Source: Scatophagus argus (taxonomy: Eukaryota > Chordata > Actinopteri > Scatophagidae). From it: a stretch of 64,000 bases of DNA. The notes below the pieces were generated by a model that saw only the letters and a list, made by a program, of their open reading frames with translations, was not told the origin of the DNA and searched no databases. The stretch lies in NCBI RefSeq assembly GCF_020382885.2, contig NC_058516.1, positions 10,593,902 to 10,657,901 of the forward strand, in the 5' to 3' direction. This document shows positions 1 through 24,479 of this stretch, piece by piece (position 1 is the stretch's first letter; each line of letters starts with the position of its first letter). The position numbers and the translations under genes were made by a program.

Positions 1-249
1 ACACTAATGCATAGTCAGTTTATTTGGTACATACATCCTGCAGCATATATTATTTTTAAGTGTTTTCCATCACAGTATGAATGACGTCAAAATTAACCAG
101 AGACGGTACTCATTGCTAATTCAGATCCAAAAATATGAATGATACCTCCTCGATATCTTCATAGACCCCAGATTTAAAATAAAAAGTCTCAGTCTTTACG
201 TGTGTGATATGGCAAACAAAGTAAAGGTCTCATTGCATTTTTTCTCTAG

Positions 250-7889
<7,640 letters not shown>

Positions 7890-8078
7890 GAAGAGCCGCC
7901 CCCGCCTCCCGACCCCCTCCCCCACTCCCCTCGACCCTCTTTTCCTCAGGGGTGCGCGTGCTCTTGAACTTCACTCCTCAACGGCTGCTCGATTTTCATG
8001 GACAACAGATGCTGCCGTCCTTGTACTCCCAACCAAGTTCCTCAATGCCTGCAGGCAATCTTGAGAAATCATCTTGTC

Positions 8079-8084
8079 AATAAA
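8079..8084 (+). terminator. Proximal poly(A) signal of rdx
   Basis: AATAAA 190 bp after the stop codon, followed by an A-rich run. Confidence 0.6.
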
Positions 8085-8474
8085 GAAAAAACAAAAACTG
8101 CCAAAGTCCCGCCCCACAACTCCACTCTCCTGGATTTTCTTTCATGTGGAGCTGCCTACCTGCCACTCTGAACAAGCAAAGATCATCTTTAAAAGAAACT
8201 GTAAAACCAAAATGAAAGCAATTGGATTTTTATTTTTATTTTTGAGCAAAACATGGCCATAGAAAAGCTACTTTTTGTTGTTGTTGTTTTGTTTTGCTTG
8301 ACGACTTGTATGCAAAGGTTTAGTATGATTCCATATCTTCAGTTTAACATTACGTGTCCGCTCTTTGTTTTTAAGTTGTTTCACTCTTGCTTTGGTTTGA
8401 CTCGTTTTACTGACAATGCCCTTCTTTTTAGTTGTCTGTCAAACACATTGATGCTAGATTTATCCCGGGCTGTG

Positions 8475-8480
8475 AATAAA
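8475..8480 (+). terminator. Second poly(A) signal of rdx
   Basis: AATAAA within GTGAATAAAAGACTG, a typical vertebrate 3' end; about 590 bp after the stop. Confidence 0.55.
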
Positions 8481-8936
8481 AGACTGTAATTTGGAATTAA
8501 GTCACTATTTTTGTTACATGAAGTCATCACAAGCTAGCTATGCTAATTCTCACTAGAGAGCTGAGCTGAGGTCACTCTATTCAGTCAATTCAAACTCGTT
8601 TGAATGTTACATCTGTCTAAAAATAATGACACTGCAGTATTTTAAGAGTTACAGTTTCAGGCTAAATGTCAAGAATAGCAGTATTTTCAGACTTCTCAGA
8701 GATGAGAATCTTCTCTGTGAATGAAATTGAAGCGAATTGACCCTCCGTAGGGTAAAAGAGCCACCCGACTTGTCACGTGGCAGGTTTTCATTATTGAATG
8801 TAGCAAAGGTAACAAAGGGAAAGTGTTGTTTTACATGCACCCGTGACAGGATAGCATGTACCGTGCCACTGAGCTGCTTGCCCTCGAGCTTAAAAGAGTT
8901 ACGACGATAAGCTAATTGGTAGTCGTGGAGCCTTGC

Positions 8937-8942
<6 letters not shown>

Positions 8943-8979
<37 letters not shown>

Positions 8980-9121
8980 TTTCTCCAGAGGCAGCCCAGT
9001 GTTTCACTCCCAGTCACCATAGATGGTTTTCTCTGCCTACCAGCTCACAGAGGAAGCCAATGGACAGACAGATGAATACTCGATCCAGGCTGTTTGTCTG
9101 CCTGTCCAGCCGTTTGAGTGC

Positions 9122-9156
<35 letters not shown>
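8943..9156. repeat. Two GT microsatellites in the rdx 3' tail
   Basis: GT runs at about 8943-8975 and 9124-9156, separated by unique sequence. Confidence 0.9.
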
Positions 9157-9157
<1 letters not shown>

Positions 9158-10561
9158 TGAAGAAGCTGAGGCCTGGCACCTCTCTGGCTGGGGAGCTTAT
9201 GAAAACATCAGTCCTCCACCCGGGACAAATGTCTACCTCAGTAATGTTAGCAGTGGTGACTGGCAGTCAAACACTCGGGGTGCTCTCTCCTCCCTCATCT
9301 CCTGTTATCCAAAATAAAATGAAGCAAACAAAAAACTAAAAAGGGTCCTAATTTTACTTTATTTGGTGCTCCATTCTTTGGTGGTGCTCCTGGGCAGAAC
9401 TCTGCTGCTTCGTGGCTGTACATCTGTTAAAGGATATAAGGACAACAATAAGGGTCTATCTAGAACATGTCTCCCAGCTGAGCTTTGGAGTAAGTAGAAA
9501 AGTTGTTATTTTTTTTTTACATTTGAAGCTCACTCTGCTTCTTGGCCTTGCTTGGATGTTTTGGTTCATTCTCATTTTTGTCATTTCCAGAGAGCTAATG
9601 TTAGGGAATATCAGAATGGATGTGTACTGTATACAGACCGATTGTCAGGCATTTGGTTCTAAGTAGCCGCAAGTTGTTGTCGTTGGTGGTGGAAAAATTT
9701 AACTTTAAGGAAACAGTTTGCAGAGCTGCAGTGGGACTGAGGGACTTGTGAAAGAGTTGTTAGTAGTTCTTAAAATGTGAAGGGACCTTGCTATTGTGAT
9801 CAAATCTTTCCAGACTCAAATGGAGACTAAGCCAATTTCTTCCCCTAAATTCATATTACCAACTGCTCAGACAACAGCTAGACTCCATCTTTTGTGGGGT
9901 GGAAAATATGTTCCAGGGTGCATTTTTTTTTTTTTTGAAATGAATAAACATGAGGTTTTCCTTTTTATTATTATTATTATTAACAATATGATGAAAAATG
10001 TTTATGGTATTATTTTGTTACGCCGTACTTGACAGCTGGTGTGGATGGATATTTTATTTTTAATAAGAGTTTTAAAGTAAAAGCACTTGTATGAAACAAG
10101 ACACCGAAGCCTGCCTTTTGTGTTAAACTTCCCAGTGTCCTCTGTTAGTGTTGCGTTTGCCATAGCAGGTGGAAAGAGGAAAAAGTCATCTTGTGCTTCG
10201 TGCTCATATTTTTGTATTGTGTTCAAAGACCCTAAAACCAGCAGCGTGTACCGCCATACCGGACAGCTTCATTGGAGGGGAAAACTCTTGTTGACACGTC
10301 AACGCCGCCGCCCCCACTGCCCATATTCAAGCTGCAAGGCTTCAGTTAAATTCGTTTTTTTTCCCTCATGGCAGATCGTTATGGGCCCGCCTGTCCCCTC
10401 CAATGAATCCAGTGTCCGTGATGACGCCTGCTCTGGCACCAGCTGTCACGTTTCGCCGTTTAATTTTCTTCTTTTTTTTTTTTCCCCCCCCCTTACGTTC
10501 ATGTTAGTATTCTTTAAGATAGAAGGCACAGATGTATTGCAGTCCATTTCAGTGGTTCACA

Positions 10562-10567
10562 AATAAA
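10562..10567 (+). terminator. Distal poly(A) signal candidate of rdx
   Basis: AATAAA followed by a T/G-rich stretch (GCATGTTGTTT) at the proper distance for cleavage. It would give a 2.7-kb 3' UTR. Confidence 0.4.
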
Positions 10568-11039
10568 AGTTTTAAATTTTGAGCATGTTGTTTCGACCCA
10601 TTTGTACTCTTTTTAACGTCTGAATATTATAATTCCTTATTGATTACTGCGCATTTTTTGATGTCTTATAGGCGTTGACAAAATACGTTCAATTAACTTT
10701 TTTTATTCATCTACATTGTGTAAAAGACCTACTACAAATCTGTAAAAATATTTTACAGATACACTTGCACATACTCTTTATGATTTCTATTTTGTTGAAC
10801 TACCGTAGCCAATTTTGCATCCTCAGTATGTTATTTCCTTTACTGATGAATCTGTCACCAGCTTTACTCTCATTGTTAATCATCTGCTCTTTATAATGTC
10901 AGAAAGTGTTGAAAATTACCGTCACAATATCTTTTATCTAACCAAAAGTCCAGAATCCAAAATAGTTTACAGCTGTAAAAGACTGACCAACAAGTCAATG
11001 TATTGATGAATCAGTGCTGTTTACAGCCGGTTTGTTGAA

Positions 11040-11200
11040 AAACCTGTCATTTTGGTCGGGTGCCAGAGTGAAGTGTGATGTGCTGATCTCTAAGGTCTTT
11101 CCACAGATTATCAGTGGGGTTTAAGTCCAGGCTTTGACTTGTCAGAGGCTTGACAGTGTTGTCTTGGCTTTGCGAAACCGTTCGTTGTCATATAAGAGGT
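11040..11200. repeat. Decayed DNA-transposon-like fragment
   Basis: The text around TTCCACAGATTATCAG and GGGTTTAAGTCCAGGC resembles a phrase common in fish Tc1/mariner-type and related repeats. No terminal repeats are recognisable, so class and borders are uncertain. Confidence 0.3.
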
Positions 11201-12763
11201 GAATCTTACCCCTGATCTGAGGTAACACACCCACTAGGAAAGCTCCTGTATACTGAGTAATTGTCTAATGGACCAGTAATTTCACCTCCAATTTCAATTT
11301 TGATGGAAAAACCTGCAGCAACTTTAAAAACTGGCATAAGAAAAGTACTGTTATTAATACTAAGCATTACTAAGTATGTTATTACTGTTACAGGAAAATA
11401 ATGGTAGAAATTGTTCAAAGCACACAGGGCTTTTGAAGGAATTTCAGACAATTGTAATAAGTGGTAATACTGCATACTAGCATTGGGGTAGACACTTGAA
11501 GCAAACTTTTTGCAACTACTACAATGTTGATGCATACAACATTTATAAGTAGTACTCTCTTTAATGGACAATCACAGTTACAGGTGAGAATATTACACTC
11601 AATTACACGCAAAATGTAAATTTAATTTGAAATTGAGGGTTTTCATCCTGTTAGACCATACTGCCATGTATATCATTGTAATATCTACAACACACAATTA
11701 AATTTATCATAATGGTTTCCCTATCTATGGCAGAGTGCACTTCCAAAGCAAACAGCAAATTTGGTGAAAACTGGGATGCATTCCAAAACATGCTTCCTGT
11801 CAGACCTTATAGAAAAAAAATAATAATTTGAACAATTGAAATCAATACTAACTGATAGCCTGTATGCAATAAAACAAAAATGTGCCAAACAACAAGCCAC
11901 TGTGGAGAGTGAGTAGATCTAGCTGGTATCTTAACAGTTAGTGTTATTTCACAGTAATGGCAAGGCAAACTTCCAGGACGAAAACACAGCTATGTACACA
12001 AATTAAACACAAGGAAACATGCAGAAACCAAAACAAATCAAAACATGCATAACAGTTAGCTGAACATAGTTCAGAGTATTGGATGTGTCATAAGCACAAT
12101 GCCATGAAGAGGCATTACTTTAGGCCCACGCTCAGGTGCCACACTGACACACAGTGCCAGGAGGCCAGAGAGAAGGCGCTTCTTCAGTACACACAAAGGT
12201 TCTCTCATCGACAGCATGTGTTATCGTACAATTATTCATTATTTGTACAATGTGACACGTTGGACAGGAAAGAAATCAGTGGGCTTTACGTAGCTGGCTT
12301 GTGATGATCTGTATGACGAGCTCATTCAGGAGACTTTTAGTTCCTTGGTGGCCATTTTGAACTTGTTTCACGCGTTGGTTGGGCTCCACTTGATCAAGTA
12401 CAACCAAGCTAAGTACAGCTGCTTAACCAGTTAGAACCTGACAGACATTAATTATTGATTACTAAATTATTAAAACATAATCCCAAGAATCCAGATTGGC
12501 TAACATTTTAATCTGCCCATATACCTAGGTCTAACTACAATCCAGCACATATGATACCAGGAAATGTTAGCGTTAGCCACGTAAGGGTTCTATCAGAAGT
12601 TACTGTTTTTCTTGTGTGGCAAAGTTGTGATATTTTCTTCATTTATATGTAATTTATTTCAAGCTACCACACTGTAACAAAATGTGGCCATGTTAGCAAG
12701 CTGGACTTCTGTTACATTTATGCAGCTGAAGATTTTACTGACTGGGTATACTGGTATATACTT

Positions 12764-12769
<6 letters not shown>

Positions 12770-12797
<28 letters not shown>
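12770..12797. repeat. TA microsatellite
   Basis: Uninterrupted TA run of about 12 units in the zc3h12c 3' region. Confidence 0.9.
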
Positions 12798-12804
<7 letters not shown>

Positions 12805-13605
12805 TTGCAGGTAGAGCTTTAGCAGAGTATTACAAACATTGGCCACCACCCAAAATGGCCACCAAGAGATATGGGACTGATCCAAATATATTTACTTATT
12901 AAACATGGTTGGGGTCTATCAACTAAATTTTTATAATATAATAGAAACAATGGATTAGTTAATGATAAAAATCAATTTTTCAACCTTTTTTACTTTAAAG
13001 TTTATCTACTTCCTGACTAGAAGCTAAAAAAATGAACCCCAACCTCTCTGAAAACAGACTTAAATTACTGCTTTGTAATTTTGGGCAAGTTAAGCAGTAA
13101 ACCAAACGATATTTCTCACGCATGATTCAATTGGAGCTCCTGTAGAAAATAAGCCAGCTTCAAACCCAAAAGCGCAGATAAAGAAGTTGTGACACCTAAA
13201 CATAGTAGGCAGACAACTCCTTCCGTTTCATAATATATGTGAAATAATTGTCTTTATGCAATTTCCACAAGATTAAAAGTTGGAACATCTCGATTGGAAC
13301 ATAACTGTTGTCAAATGCACTTCATCATATGGCAATACATCAAGAGTGTTTGATAAATACAGATCAACAAGTCCATGTACTGTATATAACATCAGCGACT
13401 TAGTTCATGATACAATTTGTATCAAACAAGGTTTTTCTCCGTCTAGCATGGATTCAGCTGGGATCTGCTACAGACAAAAGTAGACACTGTTAGCCAAAAG
13501 CACAGCAGGGGAACCTGTTAAATATATTTACAATACATACATGTTTGATTTCACATGTTCTCTGTCTGTAGCAGATGCCAGAGTTGACCCAAAATAAAGG
13601 GCCAG

Positions 13606-13643
13606 AGAGAGAGATAGAGAGAGAGAGAGAAAGAGAGAGAGAG
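13606..13643. repeat. GA microsatellite
   Basis: GA-rich run with two small interruptions. It explains the Arg/Glu-rich and Ser/Leu-rich open frames across it, which are not genes. Confidence 0.9.
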
Positions 13644-14683
13644 ATGTCCCTTACTAAAACTAAGGTACACACGACAGGGTCACCCATCTCTACAGCTACA
13701 ACTCTGACCAAAATACTGACGTCATCTCAAATAAGACGACCAGCTTTCAGACACCCATTTTTATCAGCTTGGAAAAACAAAAAACAACAACAACAACAAC
13801 AAAAAAATCCCCACAAATGGCCACACAACACACACAAAGAGATCAATATAGTACACAGACCTCAGCAAAGAAGTAGTTTGAAACTGCCATGTGATAATGG
13901 AACACCAGACCGGGATTTGCCACGTAACAAATTAAGAAAATCACAAATCGAATAAAGTTTAAATAATTATCTGTGGTACTTTAGAAAACCCTGCCTGGCA
14001 CTTCACACATGGAAGAAAAAAAAAATATTTTCAAACATAGTTTGACTCAGATCTGAGAGTAAGTACAGCATACAGTGCACATAAAGTGTGCATAGTCTGC
14101 CTACAAATTAAATTCTGGCCATAAACGCAGCTGAAGTGATTTAATAATCCTTCATATCAGTCATATTTGATGCATGGGATACCAATTCATGATCCGGCTG
14201 TAAAACCAAAAAGTGCCTTTTGAATTTGATGCATAACAAGTCTTGCATGTGATAGTGTGAAAAATATAATAAGCTACTAAATAAATAAAATAGGAACAAC
14301 TGGGCAGATTTGGACTATCGCCACGAGTTGCACTTTTTTCTCAAAGTCACACATTTTGTCAAATGACTCGCTCTCTCCACACTTCTTAAAGTTGAGCTGA
14401 TTTCGCTGTCGCTGCACAGTGACCAGAGCTGAGCTACGGCATTTTTATATCCTTGAAACTTGAGCGTTGTTTCATTAATGTCATAAGAAAAGAAAAAGCT
14501 CCCCTGGCAGACAATCCAAAAGCATCGGCGTCTAAAATTCCACCATGCAAACCCAGCATGCTTTCAAGTGTTGCAAAGGCAAAGTCCTGATGCTCTGATG
14601 CAAACCGCCCACAGTTGATGTTTTCCTGTTTCCTATGTAACTGCAGTTTTGTTCAAACGGGAGCTTACATTTTCATTCATTCG

Positions 14684-18313
<3,630 letters not shown>

Positions 18314-18382
18314 GGATCTTTCACAGACATCCAGCACAGGGGGCCGACCGCTGCCCTCTCACAAAGCTTGACTCATGGGTGC
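18314..18382 (-). promoter_or_regulatory. zc3h12c: 5' UTR part of the zc3h12c start exon with a tiny upstream ORF
   Basis: A strong minus-strand acceptor (CTCTTTCTTCAG) ends at 18383. Between it and the start codon lies ATG-AGT-CAA-GCT-TTG-TGA (18376-18359), a five-codon upstream ORF out of frame with the protein. A stop in the main frame at 18361-18359 means no coding extension can come through this acceptor, so at least one non-coding 5' exon lies upstream. Confidence 0.65.
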
Positions 18383-21300
18383 CTGAAGAAAGAGACAGGA
18401 AGGGGGACTGAGTATGAGATACGTACTATTGTGGGCTCTAAAACGGCTCAGCGGGGGACATATATATATAAATATATACACAAAAGCCACCAGCCCACTT
18501 AAATTCCTGGGAGATCATTTGCAGAGTGAGAATTTGCATTCCGTTTGTGTTGTTACATGATAATTTAGAGTCAACACTGACAGTTATTTTAGGAAAATCT
18601 GACTTTTTCACCTTTATTTTGCTAGGAAAATGTTTCGCCTAAGCCTCACAGACATGACGTGGCTCTGAGCTCATGCTGTTTACACTGGCTCTGACTGGCT
18701 GTCGCGGCCATTCGGGGACTTCACCGAGATGTAGACTGGCTTACACAAAGAGCCCATGGGGCCTCTCACTCTAATTAATGGACTCCCGCGTTTTTTTTTT
18801 TTCTTTTCAGTCTGGCCCCAGTGTGTTTTTAAAGGGCCATGCCACAGCACATTAATCTAAGGGGCAACAGAGGGTGAACCTTTAAAAAAAAAAAACAACA
18901 CAGCAAGCCGTTAGCAATGGGGCTAACAGATAATTAAGGTCCATATGCTTCTTCACACTGGGGTGGTGGAGTCACTCAGCTGTGAGGCTATGGAGCCCCC
19001 CCCCAAAACGTATTGAGTTCAAGCAGGGCCATGAAATCTGGTTAGACTAATCTGATTGGTGCCAAAGGTTTTAGCTGGATACAAATTACAAGGAGCACTT
19101 TGGAAAGTTGATCTTGCATCATGAAACTAATAGGTTAACCCCTAGAAACAGGCGTAGTGTTTTTCAGACAGGAAACAGTTAAAATCTGCTTTAAACTCCC
19201 AACTGTACATGGTTGTATATTTCACCGCTAATGTGTGTCTTTCAGCAAATAAACGCGATTACACAATATAAGGAAATTCAACAAATTCACAGTGAGACTT
19301 TGGTTGGAATTGAGCATGTTACAAACCACAGAAATAACTCAAACTCCCGTTATCTGGACCAAACAGATGATGGAAGGGGAAGTGACTTAAAGATGGTGGT
19401 GGTGGGGTGGGGGCTGAGTGCGCATTTTATGAAAAAGGGCTGCCTAGCAACGCGGCTGAGCTACTGTTGCTAAGCTACAGCTGTTGAAAGCATTCTCCTT
19501 TCCAAATGCCAAGACAGAGGCTGTGCCGTTCAGCCGGCGACCCACCTTCCACACACACACAATACAAAAAGGTCTGGTGTGGGGGAGGGATGGGCTTAAA
19601 GTGTGCCTAACTGGCAACCCACCCTCCCTCCCAAGACAGCAACAGACCCGCAGGAGTGATTAGGACTGGCCTTGGCATCAACCAGTGTGGGCGTTCATGG
19701 TGCCCATGAACATACACACACACATGCCTGCCTCACAAAGTGACTCATAGTGCTGTGAAGAGATTGAGGCTTTTGGGAACATTTCATGCGCACTCTAATC
19801 TGTTGTGATCTGAACCGACACAGCCGAACTACCTTTCCGATTGAGTTTCTCTAAAAGACTGACATCATCCAGCCGAAGCACAAGCAGCACGTCGACGCAG
19901 AGCCGACATTACACCCGCGACTCTGTGGAAAGACGTAAGCAAAAGAAACTGCTATCCAACCACAGCGGAGGTCTTGAGGTATCAAAGAAGCCTTTTAGAA
20001 AAGCAAAACTACATGACCAAATGACATTTTGGGAGAATGTCCGCATGGTGTGAGAGAAGCATGTCTGTATCCCTAAATAAAACCTCATTACCACCAATCA
20101 AAATGTGTCACTTCCTCCAGGTTATCAAAAACTAACGTAAGAGGTCAGATCAGAGCTGCATCGGTAAGTCGACTAATTGATTGGTCGATCAAAAGAAAAT
20201 TTTGATATTCGATTCGAGTCCTATAAAGTCCTATAAAAATAAAATGTTCAATATTCGCTCTTTCCAGCTTCTTAAATTTAATTAACTATCATTTACAATA
20301 GTAACTGAAGAGTGTTTAGATTTTGGACTGTGTCCCTGGGAAATGGTGACGAGCGTTTTTCACAAGTTTCAGACAGTTTATAAATCGATTCATCGTTCCA
20401 ACACAGCAGATTAATATTTAATTTAAAAAAAACAAACAAACAGAAAAAACCCAATACAGTAGGTCAGACTCACTGCATATTCTCCAGTCAGGAAGCTCTC
20501 GATTTCATTTAACATTTTGCCAACTTTTCATCTTTTGACTGAGTGAAACTCTTTCTTCTTTCTTTCTTCTAACTGAATATTTCAAACAATAGCCAGCCTT
20601 AATCTGAACAGGGGGCCACCAACTGTCAGTGGCCACCAACAAAACTACTACATACAGCATTGATGGTGATGGATTTTTCAGGGGTTTCCCTGCAGAAAAC
20701 TGTTTAGCCAAAGCGGTAAGCCACACAGATTCAGACCCATCTGCAGCTAATCGTTATTTTCATCATGAGCTACTCTGCTGATTATCGTCACAAACGATGG
20801 ATTGGTCGGGAAACAGCGGAAAAGTGCCCATCACATTATTCCAGACTCTCGTTTCCCATAATTATTCAACTAAATATGTGCAAATACATAAAAGACTTGG
20901 GATATATGCAGCTCTGTCAAACATAAGGTAAATTATCTTCAACAGTCATTTGATTTTGCGAAGAGTCAGGAGTGCACTTTGTCACTTCAGAGCAGCTGGT
21001 GCTGCTGTGTCACATTAATCCCCCCCCCTTTTTTTTTTCCACAGTCTGGACAAATCTGATCATAATCCTGTAGTTTCTAGCTGCTTAATGGCAGAAATAT
21101 GAACACTGTGCTTGTCACCGTTTAATGCCACCTGATTAAATGGGAGTCTTTTCATAGTTAGGGGCTTTAAATTCTCCTAGTGTGGTCCAGGCCCCACAGT
21201 ATGATGCATTCAGGGCTTTTGTGGAATCCCCCAAATCAGGCCCCGTCTTTAACGGACCAAACCCCAAACCGAGTGGCTGCATCTTTCAAACATCGCACAG

Positions 21301-21517
21301 CAGCACTGGTGGCTTTGATGGAGGCCGTAATGAATATGTAACGCAGTCCTTACAGCGCTTTGTATGTGGGAGCTTTGTGTGTGTGAGTGTGTGTGTGTGT
21401 GCAGGGGGGGGTGTGTGTGGAAGGGGTCTGGTGTCTGGCAGTGTATCGCTGCACACTCGACACTGTGCAAAACTTATTGTATGAATGGTGGGGGGCAGTC
21501 CCAGGCAGAATAATCAG

Positions 21518-21566
<49 letters not shown>

Positions 21567-21652
21567 CATCTAGATGGCGCGCTCGGCTTTCCCCACCAGC
21601 AGGGCAACAGATGTCGGCTGAGCGGTACTTGCAACTAGTGTCTCCCCTCCAC

Positions 21653-21686
<34 letters not shown>

Positions 21687-22262
21687 TTTGTGAAGCCAAC
21701 ATCTTCAGCCAAAAGGCACTATTTCGCCTCCTCCATCCTCATGTGACCGAGATAAGAAGAAGCTTGCTTTTTGTTCACACACCCCCACCAACCCACCCAC
21801 TCCAGCACACACACACTCAAGTTTCATCCCAACACAAGACCGCACTCAAATCCAAACAACTGCAGGGCCGCTGTGACAGCTGCAGACCGAAGCAGAGTTC
21901 AGGCAGCTGCAGTCCAGTGTTGCAAACTGTCACGGCTTGTGGCTGCGCACCGACGTTTCTTCTAACGTGTCCTGCGGTCGGACTGTTTCATATCACTCAA
22001 AGCACTCGGCATGCAGCGGAAACCGGACTTCATCCACTTCCCGTTCAATGTTCCCAGCTTCTCGACGTGAGTTACTCATGACCCGAGCCCATTTATGTTA
22101 GCACGCAGCCCGGCGACATGTTTTTACAGGCGCCACTTCCACACTGTAACTTGAGCATCATCTCATTGGTCCAAGTTATCAGTTGTCTTTTTAAGAAGGA
22201 TCATCGCATAACACACGAGCCAAAAAAAAAGTCAGGTTACAGGCAGACAGGTGGAGACTTAC
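18383..22262 (-). other. Probable 5' intron of zc3h12c; no gene seen
   Basis: 3.9 kb without a recognisable frame. It holds CA/GT runs (about 21384-21402, 21522-21565, 21655-21682) and, near 20160-20230, AT-rich text resembling decayed hAT-type MITE ends, too degraded to call. Confidence 0.4.
21522..21565. repeat. GT microsatellite
   Basis: About 22 GT units in the likely zc3h12c 5' intron, with a CA run at 21655-21682 nearby. Confidence 0.9.
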
Positions 22263-22800
22263 CAGACTTCAAAAGACCAATAAACAATGAAGAGAAGTGG
22301 ATTAGCTCATTTCCGCATATTTAAATCCTTTAAAAAAACAGATTGATAAAACAGTGCAGGTGTAAAAGTCCTAAAGTTCTCCCCAGCAGCCACATCCGAG
22401 ACTGATGCAGGTCCAGCAGAGCGTCCAACTCTGTCCTCGCTGTGTCCTCCAGAGCTGTATCTTTTTTTTTTTTCCTCCACAGTAGCAGGCAAGTTCCACA
22501 ATGAGTGGCAGAACAGATGGACCAACAATGTCTGCCATTCCCTCGTTCAGAGTGGCTGCTTCTCCTCCAATCGGAGCAGAGCGGCCTGACAATGAAGCGC
22601 ACAGACACGGGGGAGAGGAGGAGGAGGAGGAGGAGGAGGAGGAGGAGGAAGGGAGTGGCTGTGACACCCAGTTTCCCCAAGGCACGCGTACTCAACGCGC
22701 ACCAGCACACACACACACACACACACTCCGCTCCTCTCCTCAGTCTGAAAGGGCCTCCCCTGTGTGGCCGATGAATCAACGAGGGGTGGGCGGCTGAACA
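22263..22800 (-). other. zc3h12c: Candidate non-coding 5' exon of zc3h12c
   Basis: A consensus minus-strand donor (CTG|GTAAGTCTCC) lies at 22262-22257 and would pair with the acceptor at 18383. The upstream side has a GAG/CTC run (about 22612-22648) and a CA run (22706-22726). The open frames across it are low-complexity shadows. Its 5' limit is unknown. Confidence 0.35.
22612..22648. repeat. GAG trinucleotide repeat
   Basis: About 12 GAG units, purine on the plus strand; codes poly-Glu or poly-Arg in shadow frames. Confidence 0.9.
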
Positions 22801-24479
22801 ATAGGGCTCCACAATGGGAGGCTGGGGAGGGCAGCTGCAGCGTGAGGGCTGGTGCTATTACAGCCCCGGGGCAGCAATGGAGAACACCTGGCTACAGAGC
22901 ACCACAGTCACTCTCCTCTCTTTTGTCTCGGAGCTGAGGGCGGTGGTAGAAAAGGGCTGGGGGGGGAGGGGGGGGGCTTCAAAACAAAACAAAACAAAAA
23001 GAAGACCGAGGCTGGCTGAAAGACTTTGCGTGGCCTTTAAGAGAGTGCAAGAGGAAAAGAGGAGAGTGTGGCTGAGGCTGAAAGGGAGAAAGGACAAGTG
23101 TGTGTGTGTGGAGGGGGGTTAAGGGACATGAAAAAGTTTTATGTCCCAGTGAGTATGAGGAGGGGACGTGTTCCTCATTGTTGAAGCACACTTCGGGCAG
23201 ATGACTCGGAAGCACAAATCTTTGCCTTTCCGTCTTTTATGGGATTACGGGGTGCAAATAAGACAATCTGGAGTCGTGTCAATCAAAATCTCGATCAATC
23301 AATTGTTCACTCCAGCCAAAAATGTTTGCGAGTCCTTAAATGTGAGACCTAGTAGACACTACTTGAATATGCACACAATATGTGGCTTGTGGCTCCAGTA
23401 TGCGGCGGAATTCTGGAAATCAGTGCAACAAGTTGGAAGATGTAGACCTCAAATGATCCTGACAGCATCACTTGCTTTTGCAACAAAATGCACCGAACAA
23501 ACCAGAGAAGAAAATATAGCAGGTTCATATTAGACTAAATGAAGAGCCAAGCAGAGTAGCACAAATGACCTTCTATGGAAGCCCAAATGTATTAACTTTT
23601 CAGGTAAAGATACAACAGCACAAAGGCAAAACTAATGAACCAAACCAATTCATTATCAAAATAGCTTCCGACGTTTCTGATCGTCTTCCAGACAAATTAT
23701 TTAGCTGCAGGCCAACCAAACTGCACACCAGCAGTGCACCAAATGTGGAAAGAAAAGGAGCAAATTAAAAATAAGACAAAACAACAGCCTGATTAAATAA
23801 GAGCATGTTTCGAGAGAGATAAGGTATCTGCACGGTATCAGAGGAGGAGACCTCTGTACACCATCTGTCCCAGCAAACAGGTGAGCGTTGCCCCTGACAA
23901 CCGCAGCGCCAACAGGATCAACAGCAGAGACGTTCAAAAACAAACAACTAAATCCTCAGTTGCTTGAATCTAATTTTCTATAAATTTTTTTTTTGACTTA
24001 AGAGTTAAGCAGAAGTTGAAATTGCTTGCCTTTGCTCGACTAACCATCAAAAACCTTCCAATATTCCGTTTACAATCACTCAAAACAACAACAAAAACAG
24101 CAAATTCTCACAACTAAGCAGGAACATGTGGCATTTTTTTGTTTGAGGGGGAAAGCATGATCAATCAGTAAAACGGATATCCGATTAATCGCTATTTTGT
24201 CAGTTTCTCTGGAGTGGATTTGGCGGATAAATCTTTAAAAATAGTAGCGAGAATGAGATGAAAAGTGATGTTTTTTATTCTATAAAGTGAAATTAATGAC
24301 TGATGTGCGTGTGTAGATATGAGATGACTGGATTACAAACGGCCCTTTGGAGATGTGATGACAGCAGCCATATTCTCCAGTCTCCACACTTAACGGTTTA
24401 AGGTCAGGATGACATAAAAAAGCCAGCTGCTGGGACTCTGCTCAGCCCTAACCAACCACCGACCCCACCCCTCAGCCCA

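Larger units (their letters stand above)
7890..10567 (+). other. rdx: rdx 3' untranslated region (probable extent)
   Basis: No conserved frame is seen after the stop at 7889. The stretch is AT-rich with two GT runs (8943-8975 and 9124-9156). AATAAA signals lie at 8079, 8475 and 10562, so short and long 3' UTR forms are likely. Small open frames here have no recognisable protein content. Confidence 0.6.
10690..14683 (-). other. zc3h12c: zc3h12c 3' untranslated region / tail-to-tail spacer
   Basis: Nearly 4 kb without a conserved frame between the zc3h12c stop and the rdx tail. It is AT-rich, with several minus-strand AATAAA candidates (for example near 10695 and 12655), a TA run (about 12774-12797) and a GA run (13606-13643). 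Mammalian ZC3H12C also has a long 3' UTR, but where this transcript ends cannot be told from sequence alone. Part of 11040-11200 looks like a decayed DNA transposon. Confidence 0.5.

Noticed and set aside
13575-13955. 126-codon Arg/Glu-rich open frame
   Set aside because: It translates a GA microsatellite and the CAA-rich stretch after it, in the zc3h12c 3' region; no family match.
18314-18337. Extension of zc3h12c with start at a GTG (LDVCERS...)
   Set aside because: GTG is not a normal start in vertebrates; the first in-frame ATG is at 18313.
20160-20420. Possible hAT-type MITE (CGACTAATTGATTGGTCGAT, AAATCGATTC)
   Set aside because: Ends cannot be paired convincingly and no target duplication is seen.
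22330-22812. 160-codon minus-strand frame with poly-Leu
   Set aside because: Poly-Leu and Cys/Val runs come from GAG and CA microsatellites.
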